NCBI GenBank assembly: GCA_964540535.1
Contig: CAZIMO010000003.1
Coordinates: forward strand, 124,001 to 188,000
Origin: Fimenecus sp964540535
GTDB lineage: Bacteria; Bacillota; Clostridia; Oscillospirales; Acutalibacteraceae
Direction of reading: 5' to 3'
DNA length: 64,000 nucleotides
Each line of letters starts with the position of its first letter. The first letter of the stretch is position 1. The position numbers and the translations under genes are program-made. Under the pieces are notes generated by a model. It saw nothing but the letters and a program-made list of their open reading frames with translations. It did not search any database and was not told where the DNA came from. This document shows positions 25,260 through 34,359 of this stretch, piece after piece.

Positions 25260-27251
25260 TTATGCTATTTTAGAAACATCAAGAACGACATATTCATATC
25301 CCTGGTTGGGGTCAAGAACAGTGTAAACCGCCGTTGTGTTGTTAATGAATGTGAGATTTGAATGGTTTGAGTAGTTCTTATCTTCAAACTTTGCATATTC
25401 TCCGCTTTCAAGGTTGAAAATATGCACTTGATAGTCCATCATATTTTTAACCGTTCCAAGCATTATAAGATATTTGCCGTCATCGCTCATAGCCATCATT
25501 TCAGGATCCATTCTGAATCCTATAAGCATAGTTTTTTCGCCCGTCAGCATATTATAAAGATTGCCGTCATTCACATTAAGAAGATATTTGTCTTTTTGCA
25601 GATAATCGGCGCTCATTGAGCCGTAGAACGAGCTTACGGTTTTTTCTTCCTCGCCGGTTTTGCGGATTACATCAAAGCCTGTATTGGTCTTTCGCATAAA
25701 TATAACGCTGTCGCCGTCAGTCAGCAGGAATTTGCCGTAAACATTTTCAGCAAAAAGGCTTTCTTTTGTACCGTTCTTTACAAAAATATCAAGTTTTCCG
25801 CTGTTTTGCTCATATTCACGGGCTGTGATAAACGGAATTTGAGCCGATGACGAGCTGTAACCCTGCTGATTGAGAATACAGAAATCAGCAACGCCTGCAC
25901 CTGTGTTCACATCAATACTGCGGTTGATAATCTTTAAAAATCTTGAAGTTTTTCCGCTCTCAAGGTCAATAGTGAAGCTTTCGGGCCACAAAACATCACC
26001 CTGCGTTAATGCGTTTTTGCTTGTGGTTGCAAGAAGCAGGGCTTTGCCCTCTTCTTCATATTTTTCGGGCAGATTTGTAAGCTTGAACACCATCATATTA
26101 TAGAAATAAACATCTTCGCCCTCTTCTGCAGCAAAAAGACCTATTCCGTAAATTCTGTTGCCCAGATTTACATAATTGATAGTCACGGGGAGCGTTTCAT
26201 TTCCGAAATCCACCTCGGTCGAAACACTGCCTGTTGATTGAACAGCTACCATTTTATTGTCACGGTACTGATAATATTTAACCTTATAATCGGTTGTAAT
26301 TCCATAGAAAACATCGGGAATATCAGTCTGAACAAGATTTACAAGCACGCCGTTTCGGACAATTTGAATGTCAGAGAGTTTTTCAACGACATTATTCACC
26401 GTGGGTTCGCTTGTGTTGTCAATTTTCGGAGTATCATCGCGGAAAAATTTGAAGTACACAAATGTACAAGCAAGCACCACCGCAATCAAAGCAATGCCGA
26501 GCGTTGCAAAATCCTTACCGTTCATAGGCTCACGGGGCTTTTTCTCTTTAGGTTCTTTTATCTTTTTTTCTTTGATTGGTTTAGGTTCTTTTACCTTTTC
26601 GGACTTTGCCTTCTTTTCCTTGAGCGGCTTCGGCTCTTTAAACTTTTTCTCTTTTGGAATTTTCGGCTCTTTGGGTTTCTTTTCTTTAGGTGTATTTTCT
26701 TTCTTTGCAGGCTTAACTTTTTTAACGCTTGCAATAACAGGAAGAATGATTTCTTCTTCAACCCTGCCGTCAGCATTCACCGTTTTCACAATTTCGGGTT
26801 TTTTAGGAGCTTTTTCTATATCCGAAGTCGGAACATTTTCAAGAATTCTTGTGGAAACAACCTCTGCCGTATCAACAGGTTTATTTTCTTTTTTACTGCC
26901 GAAAATCGGTTTTTTCTCTTTAAGCTCTTTCACCTTTTCGGGCTTTGGCTCTTTGATTTTTTTCTCTTTTGGTAATTTCGGCTCTTTAACCTCTTTGAGA
27001 GGTTTGGGTTCCTTGATTTTCTTTTCTTTCGGGGGTTTAGGTTCCTTCACCTTTTTCTCCTTCGGCGGTTTTGGCTCTTTAACCTTTTCGGGTTTAGCCT
27101 TCTTCTCCTTGGAGACTTTAGGTTCTTTGACTTTTTTCTCTTTAGCCTTTTTCTCTTTTTCAGGCTTTTCAGACACTTCTGCCTTAGGAACTTCAATCTC
27201 ATCTATATCAATTTTTCGGTATTTATCAGCGAGAGATTTTTTCTCATCCAT
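25260..27251 (-). CDS. Membrane protein with long Lys/Pro/Glu repeats
   Basis: A 663-residue protein I cannot place in a family. Residues 20-240 are built of KEKK, VKEPKPPKEKK and IKEPK type repeats, highly basic and unstructured, interrupted near 115-190 by a more ordinary acidic stretch. A single transmembrane helix follows (ATLGIALIAVVLACTFVYFKF, about 248-270). The C-terminal 390 residues lie outside and are beta-rich with repeated strand patterns such as KYLIMLG and YKVKYYQYRD, perhaps a propeller. Start: ATG 27251 has GGAGGTG 6 nt upstream; the longer in-frame extension has none. The basic N-terminal half should face the cytosol and could bind nucleic acid or acidic partners. Confidence 0.8.
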   Translation of the reverse strand: MDEKKSLADKYRKIDIDEIEVPKAEVSEKPEKEKKAKEKKVKEPKVSKEKKAKPEKVKEPKPPKEKKVKEPKPPKEKKIKEPKPLKEVKEPKLPKEKKIKEPKPEKVKELKEKKPIFGSKKENKPVDTAEVVSTRILENVPTSDIEKAPKKPEIVKTVNADGRVEEEIILPVIASVKKVKPAKKENTPKEKKPKEPKIPKEKKFKEPKPLKEKKAKSEKVKEPKPIKEKKIKEPKEKKPREPMNGKDFATLGIALIAVVLACTFVYFKFFRDDTPKIDNTSEPTVNNVVEKLSDIQIVRNGVLVNLVQTDIPDVFYGITTDYKVKYYQYRDNKMVAVQSTGSVSTEVDFGNETLPVTINYVNLGNRIYGIGLFAAEEGEDVYFYNMMVFKLTNLPEKYEEEGKALLLATTSKNALTQGDVLWPESFTIDLESGKTSRFLKIINRSIDVNTGAGVADFCILNQQGYSSSSAQIPFITAREYEQNSGKLDIFVKNGTKESLFAENVYGKFLLTDGDSVIFMRKTNTGFDVIRKTGEEEKTVSSFYGSMSADYLQKDKYLLNVNDGNLYNMLTGEKTMLIGFRMDPEMMAMSDDGKYLIMLGTVKNMMDYQVHIFNLESGEYAKFEDKNYSNHSNLTFINNTTAVYTVLDPNQGYEYVVLDVSKIA

Positions 27252-27488
27252 AAAAACACCTCCGATTATTACATATATTAGTATTATACAATTTTCAAGC
27301 AAATATTGCAATAACAAAATAAGGGGATGTTAAAAAAGCAGAATTGCAGAAAAGAAACGGCAGGAGCAAGATATACTCGCCTGTCGGTTCAGACATCGCT
27401 TCTGTTCATTTCATTCGCAAAAGCGTACGCCGGACACCCGCGGCCTCTGCCCTACTGCGAAAAATTCCGTGAAATATACAAAAAATAA
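27252..27488. other. Intergenic region, no gene seen
   Basis: No convincing reading frame. It holds one weak hairpin, CGGCAGG (27358-27364) with CCTGTCG (27380-27386). On the minus strand the ribosome site of the repeat-rich gene is at 27258-27262. Confidence 0.5.
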
Positions 27489-27623
27489 GGGCGGGAGAAA
27501 GTTCCCGCCCTACAAATATATAATTTAAACAGATTTAATTTTTTTGCAAGACAATGTTGCCGAAGCGACGCTGTATCCGATATACAGCAAACTGAAAGCA
27601 ATGCAGTATTGCGGAAAAAGGAA
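27489..27623 (+). repeat. Composite structured repeat, copy B
   Basis: The hairpin GGGCGGGA / TCCCGCCC (27489-27510) is followed by an AT-rich arm, then TTTTTTTGCAAGACAATGTTGCCG and an inner stem GCTGTAT / ATACAGC (27570-27588). Compared with copy A the outer first pair is G-C instead of T-A, and the inner stem is rebuilt, so pairing is kept while sequence changes. It abuts the stop of the FGGY kinase gene. Confidence 0.75.
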
Positions 27624-29234
27624 CTATTTAGAATTAAGTTCTGTAAAAACCTCTTTATTTGCCTTGTAAAGCTTTTTAAATGCGGCAAAATTCTTGTCAT
27701 AAACAGCTTTGTTCTTCATATCGGGAGTAAAGGTTTTCTTAGCAGGAATAAGCTTTTTAGCGTCTTGCACCTTGTCAATAATTCCTGCATGAACAGCAAC
27801 AAGAACAGCCGCGCCTACTGAACCTACATTCTGCGGACTTTCAACAGTTTCAATCACTCTGCCTGTGCAGTCTGCAAGAATTTGTGCAGTAACCTCTGAC
27901 AATGCGCCGCCGCCGACAAAACGGATTGTCTTTGATGTAGAAACCTTGTTATCCTCTGTTTCAAGCATCCAGCGAAGATGGAAGCAAACACCCTCAACAA
28001 CGGCTCTTATCATTTCGGTCTTACCTGTATCAAGACTGATGTTGAAGAACATTCCGCGTGCATTGGGGTCTTCAAAAGGACAGCGGTTGCCGTGAAGCCA
28101 CGGGGTGAAAATTACTCCGCCGCTGCCTGCCGGGATTGAATCAATAACCGCCATCATATAGTCATAAAGACCTGTATAAACAACCTCACGGTCAGCCTTT
28201 TTATGCTTGAGATCGTGCTGCTTGTTCATATAAATATCAATTTCATCAAGAGCCAAATGGTCTTTAACCCATTCAACACACTTGCCTGCGGTTTCAAGCT
28301 CGCCAAAGTAGTTGTAAATGCCGTCAGCCGCGCCTACAACAGCGGCAATCATAGCGTTTGCGTCAACAACGCTCTTATCTGTAACGGTTGAAACCCAGCC
28401 CGATGTGCCTTGATAAATATGAGTATCGCCTTTTTCGGTAGCGCCTGCGCCTACGCCGATAAGAGTTGCATCACCGCCGCCGCCGAATACAGGAATACCC
28501 TCGCAAAGCCCAAGCTCTTCAGCCTGCTCTTTACGGAGCGAGCCTACACAGTCGGTACAGTCAATAATATCTGCAAGATGCTTCATATCAACGCCGAGCA
28601 TTTTGCATATTTCGGGACTCCAGCGGCGCTTATGAATATCATAAAGAAGTGCGCCGAAAGCAGAGTCTTTTGTCATAACAAACTTACCTGTCATACGGCA
28701 GATAAGATACTCTTTAACATCAAGCCATTTATGTACTCTCTTGAAGTTTTCCGGCTCGTGATTTTCTGTCCATTTATATTTCCACACAGGATCCTTAACA
28801 CTTGCCGCAACCGCGCCTGTAATCTGAAGTGAGCGAAGAAGCTTTGGAATATTAGCGCCCGCGATTTGCGGACCGTAAGCAATACCCTTTTTGATTTCTT
28901 CTGTTGCGCGCTGATCCATATAGCTGAATGCACGGCGTACATGCTTGCCGTTTTCGTCAACAAGAACAAGTCCCTGCATTTGCGAACAGAAAGAAATACC
29001 GTAAATATCTTCGGGCTTAACCTTTGAACGTTTCATAACAAGCTTTGAGGTTGAACACATTGCCTGCCACCACTCGTCAGGATCCTGCTCTGCACCGCCG
29101 TTAGGCATAATGTAAAGATTATAGCCTTCGCTTGCCGCTTCAATAAGCTCAATTGATTTGCCTATTTTGAAAAGACAGGTTTTAACACCCGTTGTGCCAA
29201 TGTCAAAGGCAAGAGAATAAATTTCTTTTTCCAT
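27624..29234 (-). CDS. FGGY-family sugar kinase, xylulokinase-like
   Basis: A 536-residue ATP-dependent sugar kinase of the FGGY family. Seen: the N-terminal phosphate-1 motif LAFDIGTTGVKTCLF, an EQDPDEWWQA segment, SYMDQRA near residue 105, the catalytic Asp in GGGGDAT near 270, GTSGWVS, and the C-terminal GGGALSEVTAQILADCTGR (adenosine). The pattern is closest to xylulokinases, but FGGY specificity is hard to read, and a gluconate or other polyol kinase remains possible. It starts 14 bp after a TetR-type regulator on the same strand, which may control it. No sugar isomerase or transporter is next to it. Confidence 0.85.
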   Translation of the reverse strand: MEKEIYSLAFDIGTTGVKTCLFKIGKSIELIEAASEGYNLYIMPNGGAEQDPDEWWQAMCSTSKLVMKRSKVKPEDIYGISFCSQMQGLVLVDENGKHVRRAFSYMDQRATEEIKKGIAYGPQIAGANIPKLLRSLQITGAVAASVKDPVWKYKWTENHEPENFKRVHKWLDVKEYLICRMTGKFVMTKDSAFGALLYDIHKRRWSPEICKMLGVDMKHLADIIDCTDCVGSLRKEQAEELGLCEGIPVFGGGGDATLIGVGAGATEKGDTHIYQGTSGWVSTVTDKSVVDANAMIAAVVGAADGIYNYFGELETAGKCVEWVKDHLALDEIDIYMNKQHDLKHKKADREVVYTGLYDYMMAVIDSIPAGSGGVIFTPWLHGNRCPFEDPNARGMFFNISLDTGKTEMIRAVVEGVCFHLRWMLETEDNKVSTSKTIRFVGGGALSEVTAQILADCTGRVIETVESPQNVGSVGAAVLVAVHAGIIDKVQDAKKLIPAKKTFTPDMKNKAVYDKNFAAFKKLYKANKEVFTELNSK

Positions 29235-29248
29235 TTTCTTTGTCCCCT

Positions 29249-29899
29249 TTATTTAAGTGCGGATTTTATAAATTTAAGTATTTGTTCAATTATAAATTCA
29301 TCTCTTTGGTGAACATCTTCACCGCAGAAAATTTTAAACCGTTCTTCGTAATAATCGCCCGCATAAGAAAATTGCAGGGTCATAAAAAGATTATCAATGA
29401 GAAATGCCGCAACAGCCGGATCAATATCGGCTCTTATTTCGCCGTTCCTCTGGCCCTCTTTAATCGCTTCAATGTAAATTCTTGAGGTCATTGACTCCAT
29501 TTCAGTTGCAAAACGCTCTGCAAGCGCTTTGTCGTTTATAGCGGTCATACTGTTATAAAGCTTAATAAGCAAAGACTGCTCACGGGATGCCAAGATTATT
29601 TCACGCAGAATTTTTTCAACCTTTATAAGCACATCTTCATCTGCCTTGGCAAGACCCAAAAGCAAATTTTCCATTCGGACGATGCTGTAATCGGCAATTG
29701 TGAGGAACAAATCCTGCTTACTGTCGAAATATTTATAAACCGCGCCAACGCTTATATCGGACTTTTTTGCAATTTCAGAAACGCTCGCCTCGTAATAGCC
29801 CTTTTTAGCAAATTCATTAGTTGCGGCTTCAAGAATACGAATACGCTTTTCATCGGGGATATTGTCAAATGTAGACTTATGATGTTTTTTCAGTTCCAT
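29249..29899 (-). CDS. TetR/AcrR-family transcriptional regulator
   Basis: A 216-residue one-component repressor. The N-terminal helix-turn-helix covers about residues 15-60: RIRILEAATNEFAKKGYYEASVSEIAKKSDISVGAVYKYFDSK, the TetR pattern split across three helices. The C-terminal helical domain would bind an unknown ligand. A GTG start 6 nt upstream is possible, but GGGG lies only 3 nt from it and 9 nt from the ATG at 29899, so the ATG is preferred. It lies upstream of the FGGY kinase gene by 14 bp, and both read away from the EamA/MATE pair. It likely regulates itself and the kinase. Confidence 0.9.
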   Translation of the reverse strand: MELKKHHKSTFDNIPDEKRIRILEAATNEFAKKGYYEASVSEIAKKSDISVGAVYKYFDSKQDLFLTIADYSIVRMENLLLGLAKADEDVLIKVEKILREIILASREQSLLIKLYNSMTAINDKALAERFATEMESMTSRIYIEAIKEGQRNGEIRADIDPAVAAFLIDNLFMTLQFSYAGDYYEERFKIFCGEDVHQRDEFIIEQILKFIKSALK

Positions 29900-29994
29900 T
29901 TTCACAATCCCCTCATAATATATGATTTAGTTTAACATATTAAGGCAAAAATGTACAGAGTTTTTTACTGTTTCTTAATTTAACTGACAACAAA

Positions 29995-30408
29995 TCACAA
30001 AATCATCAGAAATGTTCCTGCCCCAATCAGTACACAGCCGAGAAATGATTTTACCGTAAATTTTTCGTGCAAAAATACAAAAGCAAGTACCAATGTTAAA
30101 ATAACGCTTAATTTATCAACAGACACAACTTTAGAGGCATCTCCTATTTGCAAGGCTTTGTAATAGCATAGCCATGATGCGCCTGTTGCAATACCTGACA
30201 GTATCAGGAATATCCAGCTTTTTCGGCTTATTTCGGAAATACCGTTCTGCGTATTTGTAATGAAAACCATACCCCAAGCCATAAAGACAACAATTATTGT
30301 CCTAATAGCCGTTGCCAAGGTTGAATTTACTCCGTCTATACCGATTTTTGCCAAAATAGATGTAAGAGAAGCGAACACCGCAGAGAGCAATGCAAAAACA
30401 AACCACAT
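29995..30408 (-). CDS. EamA-domain (DMT) half-size transporter
   Basis: A 137-residue membrane protein with one EamA domain: about five spans, starting VFALLSAVFASLTSILAKIGIDGV and ending LVLAFVFLHEKFTVKSFLGCVLIGAGTFL, the hallmark of the drug/metabolite superfamily repeat. Full transporters carry two such repeats in about 300 residues, so this half-size form would have to dimerise. The start at 30408 has AGGAG 9 nt upstream. It follows the MATE gene by 26 bp on the same strand and is probably cotranscribed. Substrate unknown. Confidence 0.88.
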   Translation of the reverse strand: MWFVFALLSAVFASLTSILAKIGIDGVNSTLATAIRTIIVVFMAWGMVFITNTQNGISEISRKSWIFLILSGIATGASWLCYYKALQIGDASKVVSVDKLSVILTLVLAFVFLHEKFTVKSFLGCVLIGAGTFLMIL

Positions 30409-30434
30409 CGGACATTGCTCCTTTCACTTTATTT

Positions 30435-31823
30435 TTATATATTCTGTTTATCCGCTGTCATTTTCTTCATTTCGCTTTTGAATACAAAGAAAAACACAAC
30501 CGACGCCGTGATAATCGAAATTGCGTCTGAAACAGGCTCTGCAAGGAATACTGCAAAGACCTTGTTTTCAAAGAATTTCGGTAAAATGTAAATCAGCGGA
30601 ACAAGCAATATAACTTTTCTTAAACAAGCGATAAACAGCGACGCTTTTGCCTTGCCGAGAGCGATAAATGTCTGCTGAACCGCCATTTGAATACCGAAAA
30701 ACATCATTGCGCAGCCGTAAAGTCTTATTGACCATATTGCAGTTTCGGTCAAATCGGGGTTATCGTTAAAAATGCCGATGAAGAACTGCGGAAACAGCTC
30801 GATTAATGCGCCGAATACAAAAACATAAGTAAAACAGATAATCAAAAATGCCTTGAAAGCCTTTTTTACACGGTCTGCATTTTTCGCGCCGTAATTGTAA
30901 CTGATAATGGGCTGTGCGCCTTGACCGATACCCTGCGCGGGAACCCAAGCCATTTGGAATACGGTTGCGCAAACCGTCATAGCACCAACAGCAATATCTC
31001 CGCCGTATTTCTGCAAGGACGAATTGAACGAAATATTTATAACTGCCTCGGTCGCATTCATAATAAAGGGTGAAATACCGAGAGCCAGCACAGGTAATAA
31101 AATCTTTGCCGAGGGCAGAAGATTTTCTTTTTTTATTTTAAGCTTTGTTTTTTTGCCCAAGAGGAACGAAAGCACCCATACCGCTGAAATTGCCTGCGAA
31201 ATTATTGTGGCAAGCGCCGCGCCCCTTACACCCATTTTAAATCCGAAGATAAATATAGGGTCAAGCACAATATTGCAAATTGCACCTATAAGTACGGTAG
31301 CCATACTGATTTTTGTGAATCCCTGCGTTGTGATGAACATATTAAGCCCCAAACTCATCATAACGAAAACCGAACCTGCAACATAAATCTGCATATACGG
31401 CAAAGCGTATATAATTGTATCTTCACTTGCGCCGAAAAACATTAAAAGCTTTGAGCCGAAAGCCGAAAATACTGCGGTAAGCATTACCGCAAACACAATA
31501 AGCATTGAAAAACAGCTTCCGAGAATTTTCTCTGCCCTATCATTTTCACCCTTGCCCATTTCGATTGCGGCACGTGGCGCACCGCCCTGCGCTACAAGCA
31601 TTGTAAATGCTGAAATCAAGGTTATCACAGGCAGGCAAAGTCCTACTCCCGTAAGCGCCTCTGTGCCTATATCCTGCATATGTCCTATATAAATTCTGTC
31701 AACAACATTATAAAGCAGATTTACGATTTGCGCCAGCACCGCAGGAATACTCAGTTTTATAATCAACCGCCACACAGGCGCTGTCGCCATCTGCTGTGAA
31801 ATATCAAGTTTGTTTTTATCCAT
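30435..31823 (-). CDS. MATE-family efflux transporter
   Basis: A 462-residue, 12-helix cation-coupled exporter of the MATE family. Seen: LIIKLSIPAVLAQIVNLLYNVVDRIYIGHM at the N-terminus, an AMTVCATVFQMAWVPAQGIGQGAQPIISYNYGAKN segment at the start of the second half near residue 270, and the internal two-fold repeat. Family members export organic cations, drugs or flavins; specificity is not readable. AGAAGG lies 7 nt before the ATG. The downstream EamA gene is probably in the same transcript. Upstream lies a 260-bp gene-poor stretch with hairpins. Confidence 0.92.
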   Translation of the reverse strand: MDKNKLDISQQMATAPVWRLIIKLSIPAVLAQIVNLLYNVVDRIYIGHMQDIGTEALTGVGLCLPVITLISAFTMLVAQGGAPRAAIEMGKGENDRAEKILGSCFSMLIVFAVMLTAVFSAFGSKLLMFFGASEDTIIYALPYMQIYVAGSVFVMMSLGLNMFITTQGFTKISMATVLIGAICNIVLDPIFIFGFKMGVRGAALATIISQAISAVWVLSFLLGKKTKLKIKKENLLPSAKILLPVLALGISPFIMNATEAVINISFNSSLQKYGGDIAVGAMTVCATVFQMAWVPAQGIGQGAQPIISYNYGAKNADRVKKAFKAFLIICFTYVFVFGALIELFPQFFIGIFNDNPDLTETAIWSIRLYGCAMMFFGIQMAVQQTFIALGKAKASLFIACLRKVILLVPLIYILPKFFENKVFAVFLAEPVSDAISIITASVVFFFVFKSEMKKMTADKQNI

Positions 31824-31910
31824 TAAAGAGCCTTCTTTTTTAAGCGAACCCTACAAATCCTAACCCGATTTTTAAGGCTTGAATTTCGGTTCTGCTTTGT
31901 TAAAATACTC

Positions 31911-31930
31911 GTCAATCCGTTAGGATTGAC
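31911..31930. repeat. Inverted repeat upstream of MATE gene
   Basis: GTCAATCC / GGATTGAC with a GTTA loop, a perfect 8-bp stem about 90 nt before the MATE start. It could be an operator or a leader hairpin. The surrounding stretch 31824-32083 contains no gene I trust. Confidence 0.45.
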
Positions 31931-32053
31931 TGTGTTTTGTGCCTTGCATAACCAAAAATCACTCACCTGAAAATTCTTCGACCCAAAAGGTGTGTAATGC
32001 GGTTCAATTTTGGCGCAGAGCACGAAATAAGGCTGTCGCCTTTCGAGCGCGAT

Positions 32054-32109
32054 AAGCCGAAAAGTGTCCGTAGTAAGCGCCTTTTAGGCGAGTTCGGATT
32101 TGTCGGCTT
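32054..32109 (-). repeat. Nested hairpin at the 3' end of the PfkB gene
   Basis: AAGCCGA (32054-32060) pairs with TCGGCTT (32103-32109); inside are GTCCG/CGGAT and a perfect CGCCT/AGGCG (32079-32091) that spans the stop codon. There is no T-run. It may terminate transcription or protect the transcript end. Confidence 0.45.
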
Positions 32110-32992
32110 CGCTTAAGTAGTCAACAAGCTGTTTTTCCGTAACATATTCTGTCAGACAGCCAATGCCTGTAACACACTTTCCGCCTGTGATATTGCCTGC
32201 CAAAATACATTCTTTAAATGTCAAATCATTATACAGACCGTAAATGAAGCCTGCGAGAAATGCGTCGCCCGCCCCTGTTGCGTCAACACACTTGAATTCG
32301 TCAATATTATCAACGGTAAAAAATCCGTTATCAAAGCCTGCACAACCGTATTTACCCAATTTTACAATTGGTTTTTCAAAATATTCGCCGAGAATTTTTA
32401 CAGCCTCACGGGGGTTGCGCGTACCCGTCATTTTTTCGGTTTCGTCAATGCTCGGAGTATAATAATCGGCAATTTCAATTAAATCACGGTATTTTTCAAT
32501 TGACATATCCTCGCTGTATCCTGTATCAAGCACAAGAATTGCGCCGTCTTTTTTTAGCTTTTTATAAACCGGCAGAATATTCTCTTGCATTGCAACAATT
32601 TTTGCGCCTTTAAGAGAATTATAAATTTTTTCAAGAATTTCGTCGGTATAATTTTCTGTTCCGCCGTAAGACACAAAGGTTCGGTCACGCTCAGTAATTA
32701 TTGCCGAAGTAATATTCAGCGGATAACCCGCGCTCTCAAATACTTCATATTTTGTTCCGCTCTTTTCAAGCTCGCTCTTTGCAAACTGCGAAAACATATC
32801 GTCTCCTAAAAAAGTACCGATTTTTGCAGGCACATTAAGTCTTGAACAGTTTATCATTGTTGCAGGCAGACCGCCGCCGAGGCACACCTTAAAGTCCTTA
32901 CAGTAAATTTCTTCACCCTCGTTTGGAATTCTCGGCATACCTGCATAAAGCAAGTCCACATTCAGTTTTCCGAAAGCCGCAACAAAGCTCAT
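32084..32992 (-). CDS. PfkB-family carbohydrate kinase
   Basis: A 302-residue ribokinase-like sugar kinase. Seen: a GGGLPATMINCSRL segment near residue 40 of the substrate-binding core, and the PfkB signature 2 DATGAGDAFLAGFIYGL near 250, which includes the catalytic Asp and anion hole. Start choice: two ATGs, 32998 and 32992; the second overlaps the GH4 stop as ATGA and has GGGAG at 7 nt, so it is preferred. It is the last gene of the alpha-galactosidase-GH4-PfkB operon and probably phosphorylates a sugar released there. The 3' end lies in a nested hairpin (32054-32109). Confidence 0.88.
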   Translation of the reverse strand: MSFVAAFGKLNVDLLYAGMPRIPNEGEEIYCKDFKVCLGGGLPATMINCSRLNVPAKIGTFLGDDMFSQFAKSELEKSGTKYEVFESAGYPLNITSAIITERDRTFVSYGGTENYTDEILEKIYNSLKGAKIVAMQENILPVYKKLKKDGAILVLDTGYSEDMSIEKYRDLIEIADYYTPSIDETEKMTGTRNPREAVKILGEYFEKPIVKLGKYGCAGFDNGFFTVDNIDEFKCVDATGAGDAFLAGFIYGLYNDLTFKECILAGNITGGKCVTGIGCLTEYVTEKQLVDYLSEADKSELA

Positions 32993-34356
32993 TTCCATTC
33001 TCCCGTATAATCTTTATTAAGTTCAATATAACTGTCAACTAATTTTTCTGCAAGGGAATAAGAGCCTACAAGCGGATGCAAGTACAAGCAGTCAACGGCG
33101 CTTGCGCGGTCGCAGTTTATTATAGCCTTTGAAGCAAGACGCTCATATGCCTTAACTCTTGTTATAATCTCTTTGTTCTCAAATGGAACTTCGCCGATCT
33201 CAACAGGTGTTATTTTTCCGTTTTTGACCTCGCAGGAAATTTCAACCGTATCGCTTTCACAAAGAAAATCAATCGCTTTGTTGCTGTTTGGCACACAGGC
33301 GATAATTTTTTTACTGTACGCTGAATTTTCAGCATCGATAATACCCAAGGCCACACCTGCATAACCGCCGTCATCGGGCGCATACATATCAAAATGCCAA
33401 GTCAAATTACGCTTTTCGCCTGTTTCGCTTGCCATATAAGAGCTTTCACGAAGACCGTAATAATAATCAAAGATTTCGAGCGCTTTATCAAAATCCTTTT
33501 CTATATCAAGCTTTGAAAGCTCCTCGGTCATTTTTTCATTGATATCGGCAATCTGTTCGCCCCTTGTCATAGGCGCGTTCAAAATATTCTCAACCGCTTT
33601 TTCACGGTTGTAGAAATAATACATATATTCATTGGGAACATATTTTTTTCGCATTAAGAAATCTTTACTGAAATAACGCAAATCCGTATTTTTATAAGCG
33701 TTGTCGTCGCTTACGATTTTTTCTGTAATGTCAACGCTGTCTGCCTTGATATACTTGAAAAAAGACAAATGATTCAGTCCGTAGCAAAGCGCGTCCAGAT
33801 GATTTTCGGGATAGCCGTATAATTCTTCAAATCTTCTGAGCATTCCGCTGGGCGCGTCGCAAATACCGTAAGTGAAATCATAGCCCATATCACGAAGCGT
33901 TTGCGAAACAACGCCCGCAGGGTTGGTGAAATTAAACACCATTGCATTTGGTTTTGCATATTTTTTTACAAGCTCACAGTACTCTTTAAGCGCAGGAATA
34001 CTGCGAATGGCAAATGAAAATCCTGCCGCACCTGTTGTTTCCTGTCCCAAAATACCCAAATCAAGAGCAATACGCTCGTCACGGCAACGCATACGGTCGC
34101 CGCCCGCGCGAATTGTAGTAATTACATAATCAGCGTCAGTCACAGCCTCTTTACCGTCTGTTGTAAGAGTAAAATTCAAAGCAGGACAAAGACGGCGAGA
34201 GACCTCTCCCGCCATCTTGCCGTAAATATTCAGTTTCTTTTCATTGTTATCCATAAAGACAAGGTCGGTTATGCCCATTTTTTCAGCTCTGCATGCAATG
34301 CTTTTAGCCAAAAACATTGAACGGACTCCGCCACCGCCGATAACCGCTAACTTCAT
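32989..34356 (-). CDS. Glycoside hydrolase family 4 enzyme (NAD- and metal-dependent)
   Basis: A 455-residue GH4 enzyme, a family that cleaves glycosides by an NAD-assisted redox-elimination route. Seen: the N-terminal NAD fold KLAVIGGGGVRSMFLAKSI, AGGDRMRCRDERIALDLGILGQETTGAAGF, VFNFTNPAGVVSQTL, and the metal-binding region ICDAPSGM near residue 170 followed by GLNHLSFFK near 200. Within GH4, the residues at the Cys motif track specificity: CDMP for phospho-alpha-glucosidases, CNVP for phospho-beta-glucosidases, CHSV for alpha-galactosidases. CDAP here is nearest to the first but not identical. It lies 3 bp after the alpha-galactosidase and overlaps the PfkB gene. No phosphotransferase gene is nearby to supply phosphorylated sugars. 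Confidence 0.88.
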   Translation of the reverse strand: MKLAVIGGGGVRSMFLAKSIACRAEKMGITDLVFMDNNEKKLNIYGKMAGEVSRRLCPALNFTLTTDGKEAVTDADYVITTIRAGGDRMRCRDERIALDLGILGQETTGAAGFSFAIRSIPALKEYCELVKKYAKPNAMVFNFTNPAGVVSQTLRDMGYDFTYGICDAPSGMLRRFEELYGYPENHLDALCYGLNHLSFFKYIKADSVDITEKIVSDDNAYKNTDLRYFSKDFLMRKKYVPNEYMYYFYNREKAVENILNAPMTRGEQIADINEKMTEELSKLDIEKDFDKALEIFDYYYGLRESSYMASETGEKRNLTWHFDMYAPDDGGYAGVALGIIDAENSAYSKKIIACVPNSNKAIDFLCESDTVEISCEVKNGKITPVEIGEVPFENKEIITRVKAYERLASKAIINCDRASAVDCLYLHPLVGSYSLAEKLVDSYIELNKDYTGEWK

Positions 34357-34359
34357 ATC

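Noticed and set aside
26238..27333. Two long Phe/Ser/Gly-rich reading frames opposite the Lys/Pro/Glu-repeat gene
   Set aside because: They are mirror frames produced by the biased codons of the repeats, with no start signals.
31823..32023. Minus-strand 66-residue reading frame whose stop overlaps the MATE start
   Set aside because: No ribosome site, odd composition, and it runs through an inverted repeat. The MATE gene has its own AGAAGG site. Kept only as a stretch with possible repeat content.
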